Shown piece after piece: positions 17,433 through 25,735 of a DNA stretch of 64,000 nucleotides (within the stretch, counting starts at the first letter, position 1; each line of letters opens with the position of its first letter). This DNA comes from CAZICM01 sp964537685 (GTDB taxonomy: Bacteria; Myxococcota_A; Polyangia; Polyangiales; Polyangiaceae). The stretch covers positions 62,001 through 126,000 of the forward strand of contig CAZICM010000020.1 in the NCBI GenBank assembly GCA_964537685.1, in the 5' to 3' direction. Under the pieces are notes generated by a model that saw nothing but the letters and a program-made list of their open reading frames with translations, did no database searches and was not told where the DNA came from. The position numbers and the translations under genes are program-made.

Positions 17433-18641
17433 CTATCCGGAGAAGACTTGAGCCACCCAGACATAGCCGTCTTGGCCGATTTGGGCGGCGATGCCCACGC
17501 GCTTGAATTCGCGGTAGAGCATGTTGTCGCGGTGGGAGGGGCTGGCCCACAGGACGCGGTGGGCTTGTTCGTTGGTTTTGGCGCTGGCGAGGTTTTCTCC
17601 GGCGAGCCTGACGCGAAGGCCCGATGCATTGACGCGCGCCCGTAAATCGCCCTGGCCTACGTCGTGGCCAATGCGGTTGGCTTTAATCATTTGCGCGGTG
17701 TGGGCCTTGGCCAGTTCATCCAGGGCTTCATCCCGGATCAGCGTGGGAAATCCTTCTTCGGCGCGCGCCGCATTGAGCATTTGGTAGATGGCTTGGGCGC
17801 TGTCGCGAATGTCTTTTCCGGCTTCTTCTCCAGGCGCGGGCGTTTGCACATAGTGCGATGGAGGCGCCGTTCCCGCGAAGACCATGGCCTCGAGGACGGG
17901 CCTGGGACCTGTCTCGACCGTGGCGAGGACCTGCACCACCCAAGGTCCGGCTCGATCGACCGAAAATGTGCTCTGCACTTTGAGGTCGGAGGACAGCGAT
18001 GCAAGCACGGTTTTTGGGGCGCCCCGGGGACCGAGCAGCACGACTTTGGCGTCGCGTGCGGGCACCAGCATTTGTGCGCGCAGCGTAAGCCACTGACCCA
18101 CGCGCGCCTGTACAGGCAGGGCTTCCATGTCGGCCAGCGCGTCGACGGCCACAAACACCACCGCATCCGCTCCGTCCTTGCGCGTGCCGCGGGCAATGCC
18201 GCAGCGCCTTTCTCCAAGCCCATTCCAGCCCGAAAGCCAGCGCGTTGTGCGTTTGGCGAGATCGCTTTCCGATATGGCCGCGCTCGCGACCGAAAAGCCC
18301 CAGCCCCATACATGCGGATCGCCCGCGGCTCTCAGCGTGAATGCGAGTTCGTCGGGGCCGAATAGAGGCTCTCCGCGCGCGAGGTTTTGAAGGTTGCGCG
18401 CGGCGACGTCCACGAGGGCGGCATCGGCTTTGCCGCATAGGCTGTAGAGTGAGGCGTCTTTAGGCGATATTTTTTGACGGGGTTCGTAGGCGCGGGGCGA
18501 TTCGGTCGACGCGGGCCACTTCAGTTCTTGAGGCCCGGAAAAGGCTTGAGCGCAAACGCCGAACGCAAAGAGAGCCGCTGCCGATCCGAGGCCGCGCGCC
18601 CGGGCAGGGCCTTGTGTTGATTTCGCCATGAAGGAACGCAT
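17433..18641 (-). CDS. CAP (SCP/PR-1) domain exported protein
   Basis: 402 residues. An ATG at 18641 with GAAGG upstream is preferred over the internal ATG at 18629. A signal peptide (about 1-36) leads into a ~240-residue region without recognised fold and a C-terminal CAP domain beginning YQMLNAARAEEG, with the conserved HTAQM, GENLA, and SPSHRDNML motifs (His/Glu/His ligands of the CAP cavity). CAP proteins in bacteria are secreted and often linked to cell-wall or surface functions; the specific role is unknown. It lies 60 bp upstream of the VIT-VWA gene on the same strand and may be cotranscribed. Confidence 0.88.
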   Translation of the reverse strand: MRSFMAKSTQGPARARGLGSAAALFAFGVCAQAFSGPQELKWPASTESPRAYEPRQKISPKDASLYSLCGKADAALVDVAARNLQNLARGEPLFGPDELAFTLRAAGDPHVWGWGFSVASAAISESDLAKRTTRWLSGWNGLGERRCGIARGTRKDGADAVVFVAVDALADMEALPVQARVGQWLTLRAQMLVPARDAKVVLLGPRGAPKTVLASLSSDLKVQSTFSVDRAGPWVVQVLATVETGPRPVLEAMVFAGTAPPSHYVQTPAPGEEAGKDIRDSAQAIYQMLNAARAEEGFPTLIRDEALDELAKAHTAQMIKANRIGHDVGQGDLRARVNASGLRVRLAGENLASAKTNEQAHRVLWASPSHRDNMLYREFKRVGIAAQIGQDGYVWVAQVFSG

Positions 18642-18746
18642 TGAAGCCTTCTTTGCGGAGCCCCTTTTGGGGAATTAAAAGCCGGGGCCAAACAAAAACC
18701 CAAGAACTAGACGTTGGACGAGCCAATTCAATGCGCGATGCCCGCT

Positions 18747-20078
18747 TTAAAGCTGGGCCGAAAATATGCCTTCTGGAAGCTCTTCGCCTTTGGAGCCTGT
18801 GCCCAGCACATATTTCGATACGTATCTCACGGTGGCGCGGTGAACATCGGGCGGCGCTTGATGCACGCGATCGGGCCTGTGCGGTCCTAGCACTTCAAAC
18901 ATCACATAGCCTAAAAGGCCGTCTTCTTGAGCCATCTGAAGCAGCGCTTCCACACGGGGATCGGGCTTTTTGTCGTCGTCCTGCCGAAGCTCCAAGAGGT
19001 AGGCGCCGAGCGCCGCTTCCAGGCAAACGACTTCTTCCACGGCGCTTAGGTAGTAGGGCGTCTCGCCGGGCTCGTCGAAAATCAGCGAGCGAAGTTCGGG
19101 CTCGTAGCGCATGACGGCTCTGCACGTTCCGTACATCTGCGAGGCCATGTCTTCGTTGGAGGCGACGCGCACCGCGCCCGCGCTGTCGACATCGATGAAG
19201 GCGCGGAAAGGCTGTATGCGCCGCTTTTTTGATGTGCGGCCCGTGAGCCTCTCCGCCGCCGAGAAAGCCTTTTCCGAGCTTGGCCAATAGGCGAGCGCTT
19301 CGGCGAGAGCTCTTTTCGCTGCGCTTAGATCGCCCTTTTTTTCAAGCGTTTCGGCGAGCCCCGTATATGCCTTGGAAAGCGTCGTATCGAGCGCGAGCGC
19401 CGCTTCATAGGCTTCGCCCGCGCCTTTGGTGTCGCCCGAGGAGAGGAGCGCTTCGGCGAGCGATAGATGCAGCAGCGGTACGGTTGGACTGTTTGCGATG
19501 GCGCGTTTGAAGGCCGCCGCCGCTCCGGTGAAGGCTCGTTTGTTGAGATGCTCTAAGCCTTCGTCGTGGGCTTGTTTCGCTGCCCCGCCGAGTTCGATGA
19601 TGGCTGGCCGTCCCGCGCCGGTTGCGTCCCGTTTGAGGGTCGAGCGCCCATCGGGTTCTAAGGGCGTTTTGGGGCCGTATTGAGCAATGGAATTGCTTAA
19701 ATCATCGGATGCAATGCCAACAACATAATAATGATCCGATTTGGTGACGACCGTTGCTATTAAGCGGGTGAATTTTAAACATTCGGAAGGGTCGTCCATT
19801 CGGTGATTACGGGCATATCCAAAGCGGGATAGATCGGGAAACACACGTTTTGCAGGGATTTGAATCGGCGTGTCTCCAGGCGTAAGCAAGCTGAGTTGGT
19901 CTTTGCTATACGGTGGTAGCCATTCAGGAACAGCGCCTGCCGAAATAGAAGAGGATGTGTTTAATTTTTGATGGGATTGATGCGGATGACCCGTCCCCGC
20001 AGGCCCGGAAGCGGCGCCCGAACAGCCCGAGGCGATCGCGCAAACAGTTCCGAGAACGAAGGCCATGGGCATTTTCAT
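18747..20078 (-). CDS. TPR lipoprotein
   Basis: 443 residues. Signal peptide MKMPMAFVLGTVCAIASGC with lipidated Cys at 19. The N-terminal ~150 residues contain a short segment about 'KFTRLIATVVTKSDHYYVVG' of unknown fold; the middle (about 175-280) has three TPR-like hairpins (for example GEAYEAALALDTTLSKAYTG); the C-terminal region is acidic and unrecognised. Divergent from the MCE gene (105 bp between starts), with which it might share regulation. Function unknown; envelope scaffold is inference. Confidence 0.8.
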   Translation of the reverse strand: MKMPMAFVLGTVCAIASGCSGAASGPAGTGHPHQSHQKLNTSSSISAGAVPEWLPPYSKDQLSLLTPGDTPIQIPAKRVFPDLSRFGYARNHRMDDPSECLKFTRLIATVVTKSDHYYVVGIASDDLSNSIAQYGPKTPLEPDGRSTLKRDATGAGRPAIIELGGAAKQAHDEGLEHLNKRAFTGAAAAFKRAIANSPTVPLLHLSLAEALLSSGDTKGAGEAYEAALALDTTLSKAYTGLAETLEKKGDLSAAKRALAEALAYWPSSEKAFSAAERLTGRTSKKRRIQPFRAFIDVDSAGAVRVASNEDMASQMYGTCRAVMRYEPELRSLIFDEPGETPYYLSAVEEVVCLEAALGAYLLELRQDDDKKPDPRVEALLQMAQEDGLLGYVMFEVLGPHRPDRVHQAPPDVHRATVRYVSKYVLGTGSKGEELPEGIFSAQL

Positions 20079-20182
20079 AAAAATCTTCGACCAAAAATAT
20101 CATGGAGCCTTTGGGGAGAGCCCCAGAAAAAATCGGTTGTGTTCGCATCCGCGGGGCCGTGATAGCGTCGGCCAAAGCTTCT

Positions 20183-21661
20183 ATGTCGGAAGTCTCTCGA
20201 GCCGCCAAAGTGGGCATGATGAGCGTCCTGTTAATTGGGGCGGCTTATGGTGCGTATCGCTTTGTGTCTCCCGATGCCGGTATGGGCAACGGCTACACGG
20301 TATGGGCTTTGATTCCCGATATCACGGGTGTGCCGCCTAAATCGCGCGTGACCATTTCGGGTATTCAGGTGGGCACGGTCGATGAGATCAAGCTCGATGA
20401 GGAGACGGGCAAGGCGAAGGTGATTATTCGCATGAAGCCCGATGTCGCGCTGTTTGATGATGCGGCGGTGGGGAAGCGATCGACGAGTTTGATCGGCGAG
20501 AGCCTGATTGTGCTTGCGCCGGGAACCAAGGGTAAGACGCAGATTCCGGACGGCGGGCAGATTCGCTACTACATCACCGAGCCGACGATTGAAGCGTTGC
20601 AGGGACAGGTTTCGGAAATTCTCAAGGACGTGAAATCTGTCACGGAAACGCTTCGGAATACGGTGGGTACCGATCGGGGCGAGAAGCAGATCGAGCAGAT
20701 TCTAAAAAATATCGCCGATATCACCGAGCAGTTGAATGACACGGTGAAGGAAAACCGGGAGGCGGTTCGCGAGGCGATTACCAATGTAAATACGATCACG
20801 GGCACATCGCGTCCGGAGATCGCGGCGATTTTAACGAATGTCCGGCAAATTACGGACGATTTGCGCACGCTGACGGCGGCGGCCGATGCCAAGGGCGCGG
20901 GCGGCAAGGCGGGCGATTTGCGCAATACGGTGGAGAAAGCCAACCGCGCGGCGTCGTCGCTGGAGTCGACGCTTAAGCACGCGGACAATATCGCGGCGCG
21001 CATCGATAAGGGCGATGGGACGATCGGCCGGCTGGTGAACGATCAGACGCTGATCAATGAAGTGGAATCGGCGGTCGAGGAGATGGGCGGGCTGGTAAGC
21101 GGTTTGAACCGGGTTCAGACCGTCGTTGGGCTTCGCACGGACTACAACTTTTTGGCCAATACCATCAAAAGCTATGTCGAGCTGAGGCTTCAGCCGACCG
21201 AAGATAAATACTACGCGATTGAGGTTGTGAACGATCCCCGCGGCTTTACGAAGTTTGAGCAGATCGATGTGGATACGACCAATCCCAACGATCCTCCGCA
21301 TTACCGCGAGATTCGGACGATTACGACGAATGCCTTCCGTTTTTCGTTTCAGTTTGCGAAGCGTTTGGGGCCGCTTACGGGCCGTTTTGGCATTAAAGAG
21401 AGCACCGGCGGTATTGGTTTGGATCTGCATTTGCTGAACGATCGCTTTGAGCTCCGGCAGGATTTGTTTGGCTTTGGCGAGGAGCTGATGCCGCGCTGGC
21501 GTATCGCGCTTTCGTATGAATTTATCCGCAAGCTGTGGTTGTTGGGCGGTGTGGATGATGTGCTGAATCCCGACCGGCGCGACTATTTCGTGGGGCTTCA
21601 GCTTCGGTTTAATGATCAGGATCTCAAGTTTATTTTGCCTTTCGCGCCGACGACATTTTAA
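20183..21661 (+). CDS. MlaD/MCE-domain protein
   Basis: 492 residues from the ATG at 20183; 27 additional upstream codons are open but do not fit the family. A single N-terminal membrane anchor (about 8-26) is followed by an MCE domain (about 33-115: ALIPDITGVPPKSRVTISGIQVGTVDEI), then a long helical segment (coiled-coil-like, about 140-320) and a C-terminal region rich in alternating hydrophobic/aromatic strands ending in ...ILPFAPTTF, which looks like outer-membrane beta strands. MCE proteins bind lipids for transport across the envelope together with an MlaFE-type ABC transporter; no such transporter genes are adjacent. Confidence 0.88.
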   Translation: MSEVSRAAKVGMMSVLLIGAAYGAYRFVSPDAGMGNGYTVWALIPDITGVPPKSRVTISGIQVGTVDEIKLDEETGKAKVIIRMKPDVALFDDAAVGKRSTSLIGESLIVLAPGTKGKTQIPDGGQIRYYITEPTIEALQGQVSEILKDVKSVTETLRNTVGTDRGEKQIEQILKNIADITEQLNDTVKENREAVREAITNVNTITGTSRPEIAAILTNVRQITDDLRTLTAAADAKGAGGKAGDLRNTVEKANRAASSLESTLKHADNIAARIDKGDGTIGRLVNDQTLINEVESAVEEMGGLVSGLNRVQTVVGLRTDYNFLANTIKSYVELRLQPTEDKYYAIEVVNDPRGFTKFEQIDVDTTNPNDPPHYREIRTITTNAFRFSFQFAKRLGPLTGRFGIKESTGGIGLDLHLLNDRFELRQDLFGFGEELMPRWRIALSYEFIRKLWLLGGVDDVLNPDRRDYFVGLQLRFNDQDLKFILPFAPTTF

Positions 21662-21747
21662 GAGCGCGCATATTTCAGTCCGCAGGCCCGTGGACAACGC
21701 CCTTGCTTGTCCCCAAAAGGCTTGTACTCATGCTAAAGAGCCTATCA

Positions 21748-23391
21748 ATGAAGCCTCTCGCGCTCTGTATCGCCCTCTTTTCGGCTGCCGGTCTCGCCGC
21801 TTGTCAGGGCTGTCAAACGCTGCCCAGCGCGGCCGTTGCCGATGAAGAACCTAAAACCACGCAGATTCGCCTGTATCTGATCAGCACGGTGGCCGGAGCC
21901 TTGGAGCCCTGCGGCTGCACCAAGGATCAGCTCGGCGGTTTCGATCACCTCGCGGCTTTTTTGGAGGAGGATCGAAAGAAATATCCAAATACGATGGTAT
22001 TGGGAGCCGGTCCTCTTTTATTTGATGATCCGGTGATTAAGGGTGAGATTACCCAGCAGGCGAGCTGGAATGCGGATGCGATTGCGCTTTCGGCGAAGGA
22101 GATTGGTCTATTGGCGTGGGCGCCGGGCGCTAATGATTGGGCGGTGGGCCAGGAAGCCTTGCTTTCGTATAAAGAAAAAAGCGGATCGGCGCTTTTGGCG
22201 GCCAATTTAAAGGGTGTGCAAGGGGCGGCGCAGGTGATTCTGCGCGATGTGGCGGGCATTAAAATCGGATTGGTTGGTGTGGCCGATCCAAAGCGCAAGG
22301 GAGCTGATTATCCTAGCGGTGTGACGGCTGAGGCGGCCTTGTCGGCGATGAAGTCGGGGGTGGATTCGCTGAAGGCTCAAGGCGCTAACATTTTGATTGG
22401 ATTGGCTGCCATTCCAAGGGGAGAGGCGCTTCGGCTGGCGGACGGATTGCCTGAGCTGAATGTGTTGTTGGTGGGCAAGCCGATGGAGAGTGGGCACGCC
22501 AATGATGTGGCCAAGCCTCCTGTATTGGCCGGGTCGACGCTGGTGGTGGAGGCGGCCAATCATTTGCAGAGTATTGCGGCGGTGGATTTGGTGGTTCGTG
22601 GCAATCCCAAGGGATTGGTTCATTTTAAAGATGGCGGGGATATCGCGCGGGGGGAGGAAGTCTTAAGTTTGGCGACGCGCATCCGGACGCTGGAGATAGG
22701 ACTTCAGCAATGGGAGGGCAATAAGAATATTAAGCCGGAGGATATCGCGGCGCGTAAGGCCGATTTAGAAAAGCTGCGGGCGGAGAAGGCCAAAATGGAG
22801 GCGGATGATGCGGCGGCCGCTTCGGCAAAGGGTAATGCGAAGGCTGAGCATTTGATGCATTACACGCTGGTAGAAGTGCGGGAGAAGTATGGTAGTGAGA
22901 AGAAGGTTGCGGAGCAGATGCTTGCTTACTACAAGCGTGTGAATGAGTATAACAAGGTAACGTTTGCGGATAGAAAGCCTGAGCCTGTGGAGAAGGGAAA
23001 GGCGGCGTATATTGGCGTGGATGCGTGTACCGATTGTCACGATGAGGAGCGCCGGGTATGGGATGAGCACGGGCATGCAAAGGCATATAAGACGCTGCAA
23101 AAAGACTTTAAGGAATTTAATTTAGATTGTGTAAGCTGTCATGTAACGGGCTATGGGAAGCCCGGTGGGTCGACGGTGACTTTTGTCGATAAGCTGATGG
23201 GCGTTCAGTGTGAAGAGTGTCATGGGCCTGGATCATTGCATAAGAAAGACCCAAAGAAGAAGGATTTGATCCAGTTAAAGCCGGATGAGCAGATGTGTGT
23301 GTCGGCGTGTCATCATCCCCCGCATGTGGAAGGTTTTGATCCAAAAGAAAAGATGAAGTTGGTGCTGGGGCCGGGGCATGGGATGGATTAG
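21748..23391 (+). CDS. Multihaem cytochrome c lipoprotein with nucleotidase-like domain
   Basis: 547 residues from the ATG at 21748, chosen because it gives a textbook lipoprotein signal (MKPLALCIALFSAAGLAAC) and has AAAGAG upstream; an ATG at 21730 and a TTG at 21703 are alternatives. Residues ~30-300 resemble the metallophosphoesterase/5'-nucleotidase fold (LISTVAGALEPCGCTKDQLGGFDHL is a known arrangement in such cytochromes). The C-terminal ~130 residues are a cytochrome c554-like multihaem domain with CTDCH, CVSCH, CEECH and CVSACHH motifs. It is probably a periplasmic or outer-membrane electron carrier. The metal ligands of a true nucleotidase look incomplete, so catalysis is doubtful. 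Confidence 0.85.
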   Translation: MKPLALCIALFSAAGLAACQGCQTLPSAAVADEEPKTTQIRLYLISTVAGALEPCGCTKDQLGGFDHLAAFLEEDRKKYPNTMVLGAGPLLFDDPVIKGEITQQASWNADAIALSAKEIGLLAWAPGANDWAVGQEALLSYKEKSGSALLAANLKGVQGAAQVILRDVAGIKIGLVGVADPKRKGADYPSGVTAEAALSAMKSGVDSLKAQGANILIGLAAIPRGEALRLADGLPELNVLLVGKPMESGHANDVAKPPVLAGSTLVVEAANHLQSIAAVDLVVRGNPKGLVHFKDGGDIARGEEVLSLATRIRTLEIGLQQWEGNKNIKPEDIAARKADLEKLRAEKAKMEADDAAAASAKGNAKAEHLMHYTLVEVREKYGSEKKVAEQMLAYYKRVNEYNKVTFADRKPEPVEKGKAAYIGVDACTDCHDEERRVWDEHGHAKAYKTLQKDFKEFNLDCVSCHVTGYGKPGGSTVTFVDKLMGVQCEECHGPGSLHKKDPKKKDLIQLKPDEQMCVSACHHPPHVEGFDPKEKMKLVLGPGHGMD

Positions 23392-23410
23392 GGAGAAAGA
23401 AAACGAATCG

Positions 23411-24088
23411 TCATTGTTCCGCGCGAAATTCCTCTGACAAAGCCGGGAGATTCATCAGTGCCGACAGGATATATTCAGGCTCGGCCCTCACCCGGAAATC
23501 AGGATCGAATTGCCTCGCCTTGATGATGCCGTCCCGGTCGATGATAAAGGTGGCTGGTACCGGGAGATTGAGTAGACCTCCCGCGTTGATTTGGGTTAAG
23601 TCAAGCCCAAATAAATCTCGATAGGTGGTATGCACTTTCTCGGAAACTGGAAAGCGAACATCATAGGCCGCCATCACTTCGTGGGTGTCATCACTGCATA
23701 TATCAAAGGGGGCATCACCACCAAAGTGAGGGTGATTGTCCCGCTGAGGATGAATGACCACGAGCCGGGCGCCAAGGTCGAGGATGCGCGCGTGTACTTC
23801 GCGCAGTGCCGCGACTTCTATCATGCAGAATAAGCACCAGTCGCCCCGGAGAAAACAAAGCACCAGCGGCGATTTCTCCAATAGCGCTTTGGAGCTGATG
23901 ATCTCGCCCTTTTCGCTCCGCAGTGTGAACTCAGGTGCCCGGGCTCCAATGGGAAGCCCCCGGACTCGTTCCCGGCTCGAAAGTATGACGCTGTGCCATA
24001 CAATTTCGAGTACTTCTTGAGGGATGGGGACATGCGTGGCCATTTCGGCGATTCGCTTGTTCAGACTGGGGCTCGATGTTGTGCTCAT
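23411..24088 (-). CDS. Peroxiredoxin-like (AhpC/TSA) protein
   Basis: 225 residues from the ATG at 24088 with GAGG 8 bp upstream (a TTG at 24136 is the longer alternative). The thioredoxin-fold core begins GARAPEFTLRSEKGE; the active-site segment LRGDWCLFCMIEV carries two cysteines (85 and 88) in a W-C-x-x-C arrangement typical of the 'peroxiredoxin-like' branch of AhpC/TSA rather than the single peroxidatic Cys of Prx. A thiol-dependent reductase of peroxides or disulfides in the cytoplasm is inferred. Its start overlaps the end of the frameshifted small gene by 4 bp (ATGA), placing it third in the kinase operon. Confidence 0.85.
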   Translation of the reverse strand: MSTTSSPSLNKRIAEMATHVPIPQEVLEIVWHSVILSSRERVRGLPIGARAPEFTLRSEKGEIISSKALLEKSPLVLCFLRGDWCLFCMIEVAALREVHARILDLGARLVVIHPQRDNHPHFGGDAPFDICSDDTHEVMAAYDVRFPVSEKVHTTYRDLFGLDLTQINAGGLLNLPVPATFIIDRDGIIKARQFDPDFRVRAEPEYILSALMNLPALSEEFRAEQ

Positions 24089-24400
24089 GATGCAGACCTC
24101 GCCGGATTGGATTCGGTATCGTCTTGGTTGAGCCAATGTTCGGCCGATTGGAGATCGTCGAATATTTCAACGGATAGGTCGCCCACGCTCGCCATTACCC
24201 GGTTCACAATGCGAACCGTGGATAGCCGTCCAAAATGATCCCTCGAGTTGACAACAGCAACCCGGCAGCGCGTATCGGGGTTTGTGTCGCATTTGGCGCG
24301 CTTCGTCCACGCTGAGCTGCATATGGGGGGAGGTGTATAGGTTTAGCTTCGTCATGTGCGGCTGTGGTGCCTTGGACTCGCACACCTGGGATAGGGTCAT
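24085..24400 (-). pseudogene. Small STAS/SpoIIAA-like gene with a one-base frameshift
   Basis: The first half is open from an ATG at 24400 that overlaps the kinase stop (ATGA); the second half is open in the +1 frame and ends at 24085 in an ATGA overlap with the peroxiredoxin start. Removing one base from the C-run at 24261-24263 (G-run on the coding strand) joins them into a 104-residue protein reading ...RYALPVAVVNSRDHFGRLS... and ending ...IFDDLQSAEHWLNQ. The second half resembles the C-terminal part of SpoIIAA/STAS-like proteins (pattern rVAvV...fG...vfddlxeAxxWL). Perfect coupling at both ends argues that the gene was functional and that the shift is a recent mutation or a sequence error. 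Confidence 0.55.
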
Positions 24401-25662
24401 CTCTTCTTGGGCGACGAGCCGGTGGTGCTGGGTTTGGCCGAGCCTCCTCCCGCGGCGTCTTCAGTTCCGCCCGCGCAACTGGATACCGCTAGTCCAGAGA
24501 TCATCGCTCCCAAAAGAGCTGCCGCCACCATTCCCCCAAATACGGCTCCTTTGGCTGGACCAGGGAGTTTCTGGATGGCGGCTCCTACGCCAACGGGCGT
24601 CTCGCTGGGGGTGGGGGCATCTGGAATGGTGCGCGTGGACATCGGGGCAGGCTCGGCAAAGGCTGGAGGGGGCTTAATGCTAACAAGCTGTCCTGAATTT
24701 TCGATCATCCGGGCGACCCGTTCCGCGTAATAACGAGCTCGCGGGGGGGCAAATTGAGCGATAGAAGAAGCAAAATCGGCCACATTGGCGTAGCGGAGAT
24801 TGCGGTCTTTTTGAAGGCAGCGCTCGACAATGGCTTCTACACCCGGGGGAACGTCTTTGCGGTACGATGTGATCTTTTCTGGAGATCCTCCCAGCACTTT
24901 GCCCTGCAGTTCGGGCAGGCTGTCGCCCACAAAAGGTAAGTTGCCCGTCAATAGCTCAAATAAAATGACGCCGAGCGACCAGATATCGCTGCGTACATCC
25001 ACATCTCTGGGGGATAACATTTGCTCGGGAGGCATATACAAAGGAGAGCCCAGCATTTGATGCGTTCCTGTCATAAGGGCCGCTCTTTTCTTGGTGGGTT
25101 CGACTTGAACGCCCACTTTGGATAGGCCAAAGTCCAGCACTTTTATACAGGGTGAGCCATCTCTTCGCCGGGTGAGAAAGAGATTTGCGGATTTTAGATC
25201 GCGGTGGATAATGCCTGTGGTGTGCGCTTCCGCGATGGCTTCGCAGGCTTGAAGGATATATTCGGTGGCCTCCGCGACGGGCAGCGCTCCGCGCTCTTGA
25301 ACGACGCCGTCTAAATCTTTGCCATCCAGGTATTCCATGACCATATAAGGAATACCGCCCTGCAATTGACCCACATCGATGACGCGCCCAACGTGTTCGC
25401 TTTTCAGCTTAAAGGCGGCGCGGGCCTCTCTGGAAAAACGGGCGACGGCTTCTTCGCTGTTCATCACTTCGGGCTGCAGAAATTTTAAGGCCACCCGTTC
25501 ATAAAGATCGACATGAACGGCCATGACGACAACACCCATGCCGCCTTGGCCAATGATTTTCTCGACCGAGTATTTTCCGGCCAATACATCGCCCGGGCGC
25601 ACATGGGGATGAACAATTTCGTCTTGGGAAGGCGGATCGGGCTGGGTGGCAGTAACAGACAT
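24397..25662 (-). CDS. Eukaryotic-like Ser/Thr protein kinase
   Basis: 421 residues from the ATG at 25662 (AAGGA 9 bp upstream; a longer TTG/ATG extension to 25743 overlaps the radical SAM gene end and is not favoured). Protein kinase domain about 28-290: glycine loop GQGGMGVV, VAIK-type Lys in RVALKFL, catalytic loop HRDLKSANL, DFGLSK and the PPEQM (APE) motif. A Pro-rich linker and a single C-terminal hydrophobic segment (AVFGGMVAAALLGAMISGLAVSS) follow, so the kinase is probably membrane-anchored with a short exported tail. First gene of a coupled operon with the small STAS-like gene and the peroxiredoxin. Confidence 0.93.
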   Translation of the reverse strand: MSVTATQPDPPSQDEIVHPHVRPGDVLAGKYSVEKIIGQGGMGVVVMAVHVDLYERVALKFLQPEVMNSEEAVARFSREARAAFKLKSEHVGRVIDVGQLQGGIPYMVMEYLDGKDLDGVVQERGALPVAEATEYILQACEAIAEAHTTGIIHRDLKSANLFLTRRRDGSPCIKVLDFGLSKVGVQVEPTKKRAALMTGTHQMLGSPLYMPPEQMLSPRDVDVRSDIWSLGVILFELLTGNLPFVGDSLPELQGKVLGGSPEKITSYRKDVPPGVEAIVERCLQKDRNLRYANVADFASSIAQFAPPRARYYAERVARMIENSGQLVSIKPPPAFAEPAPMSTRTIPDAPTPSETPVGVGAAIQKLPGPAKGAVFGGMVAAALLGAMISGLAVSSCAGGTEDAAGGGSAKPSTTGSSPKKR

Positions 25663-25735
25663 CGCAAACAATCCTTGTGAGTGTGTCGTGGGACGCCGAG
25701 GCACAGATAGCAGACGCGGCGGAGTGCTGAAAGGA

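Noticed and set aside
20831..21697. 288-codon minus-strand frame antisense to the MCE gene
   Set aside because: The opposite strand carries the MCE protein; the frame has no recognisable domain.
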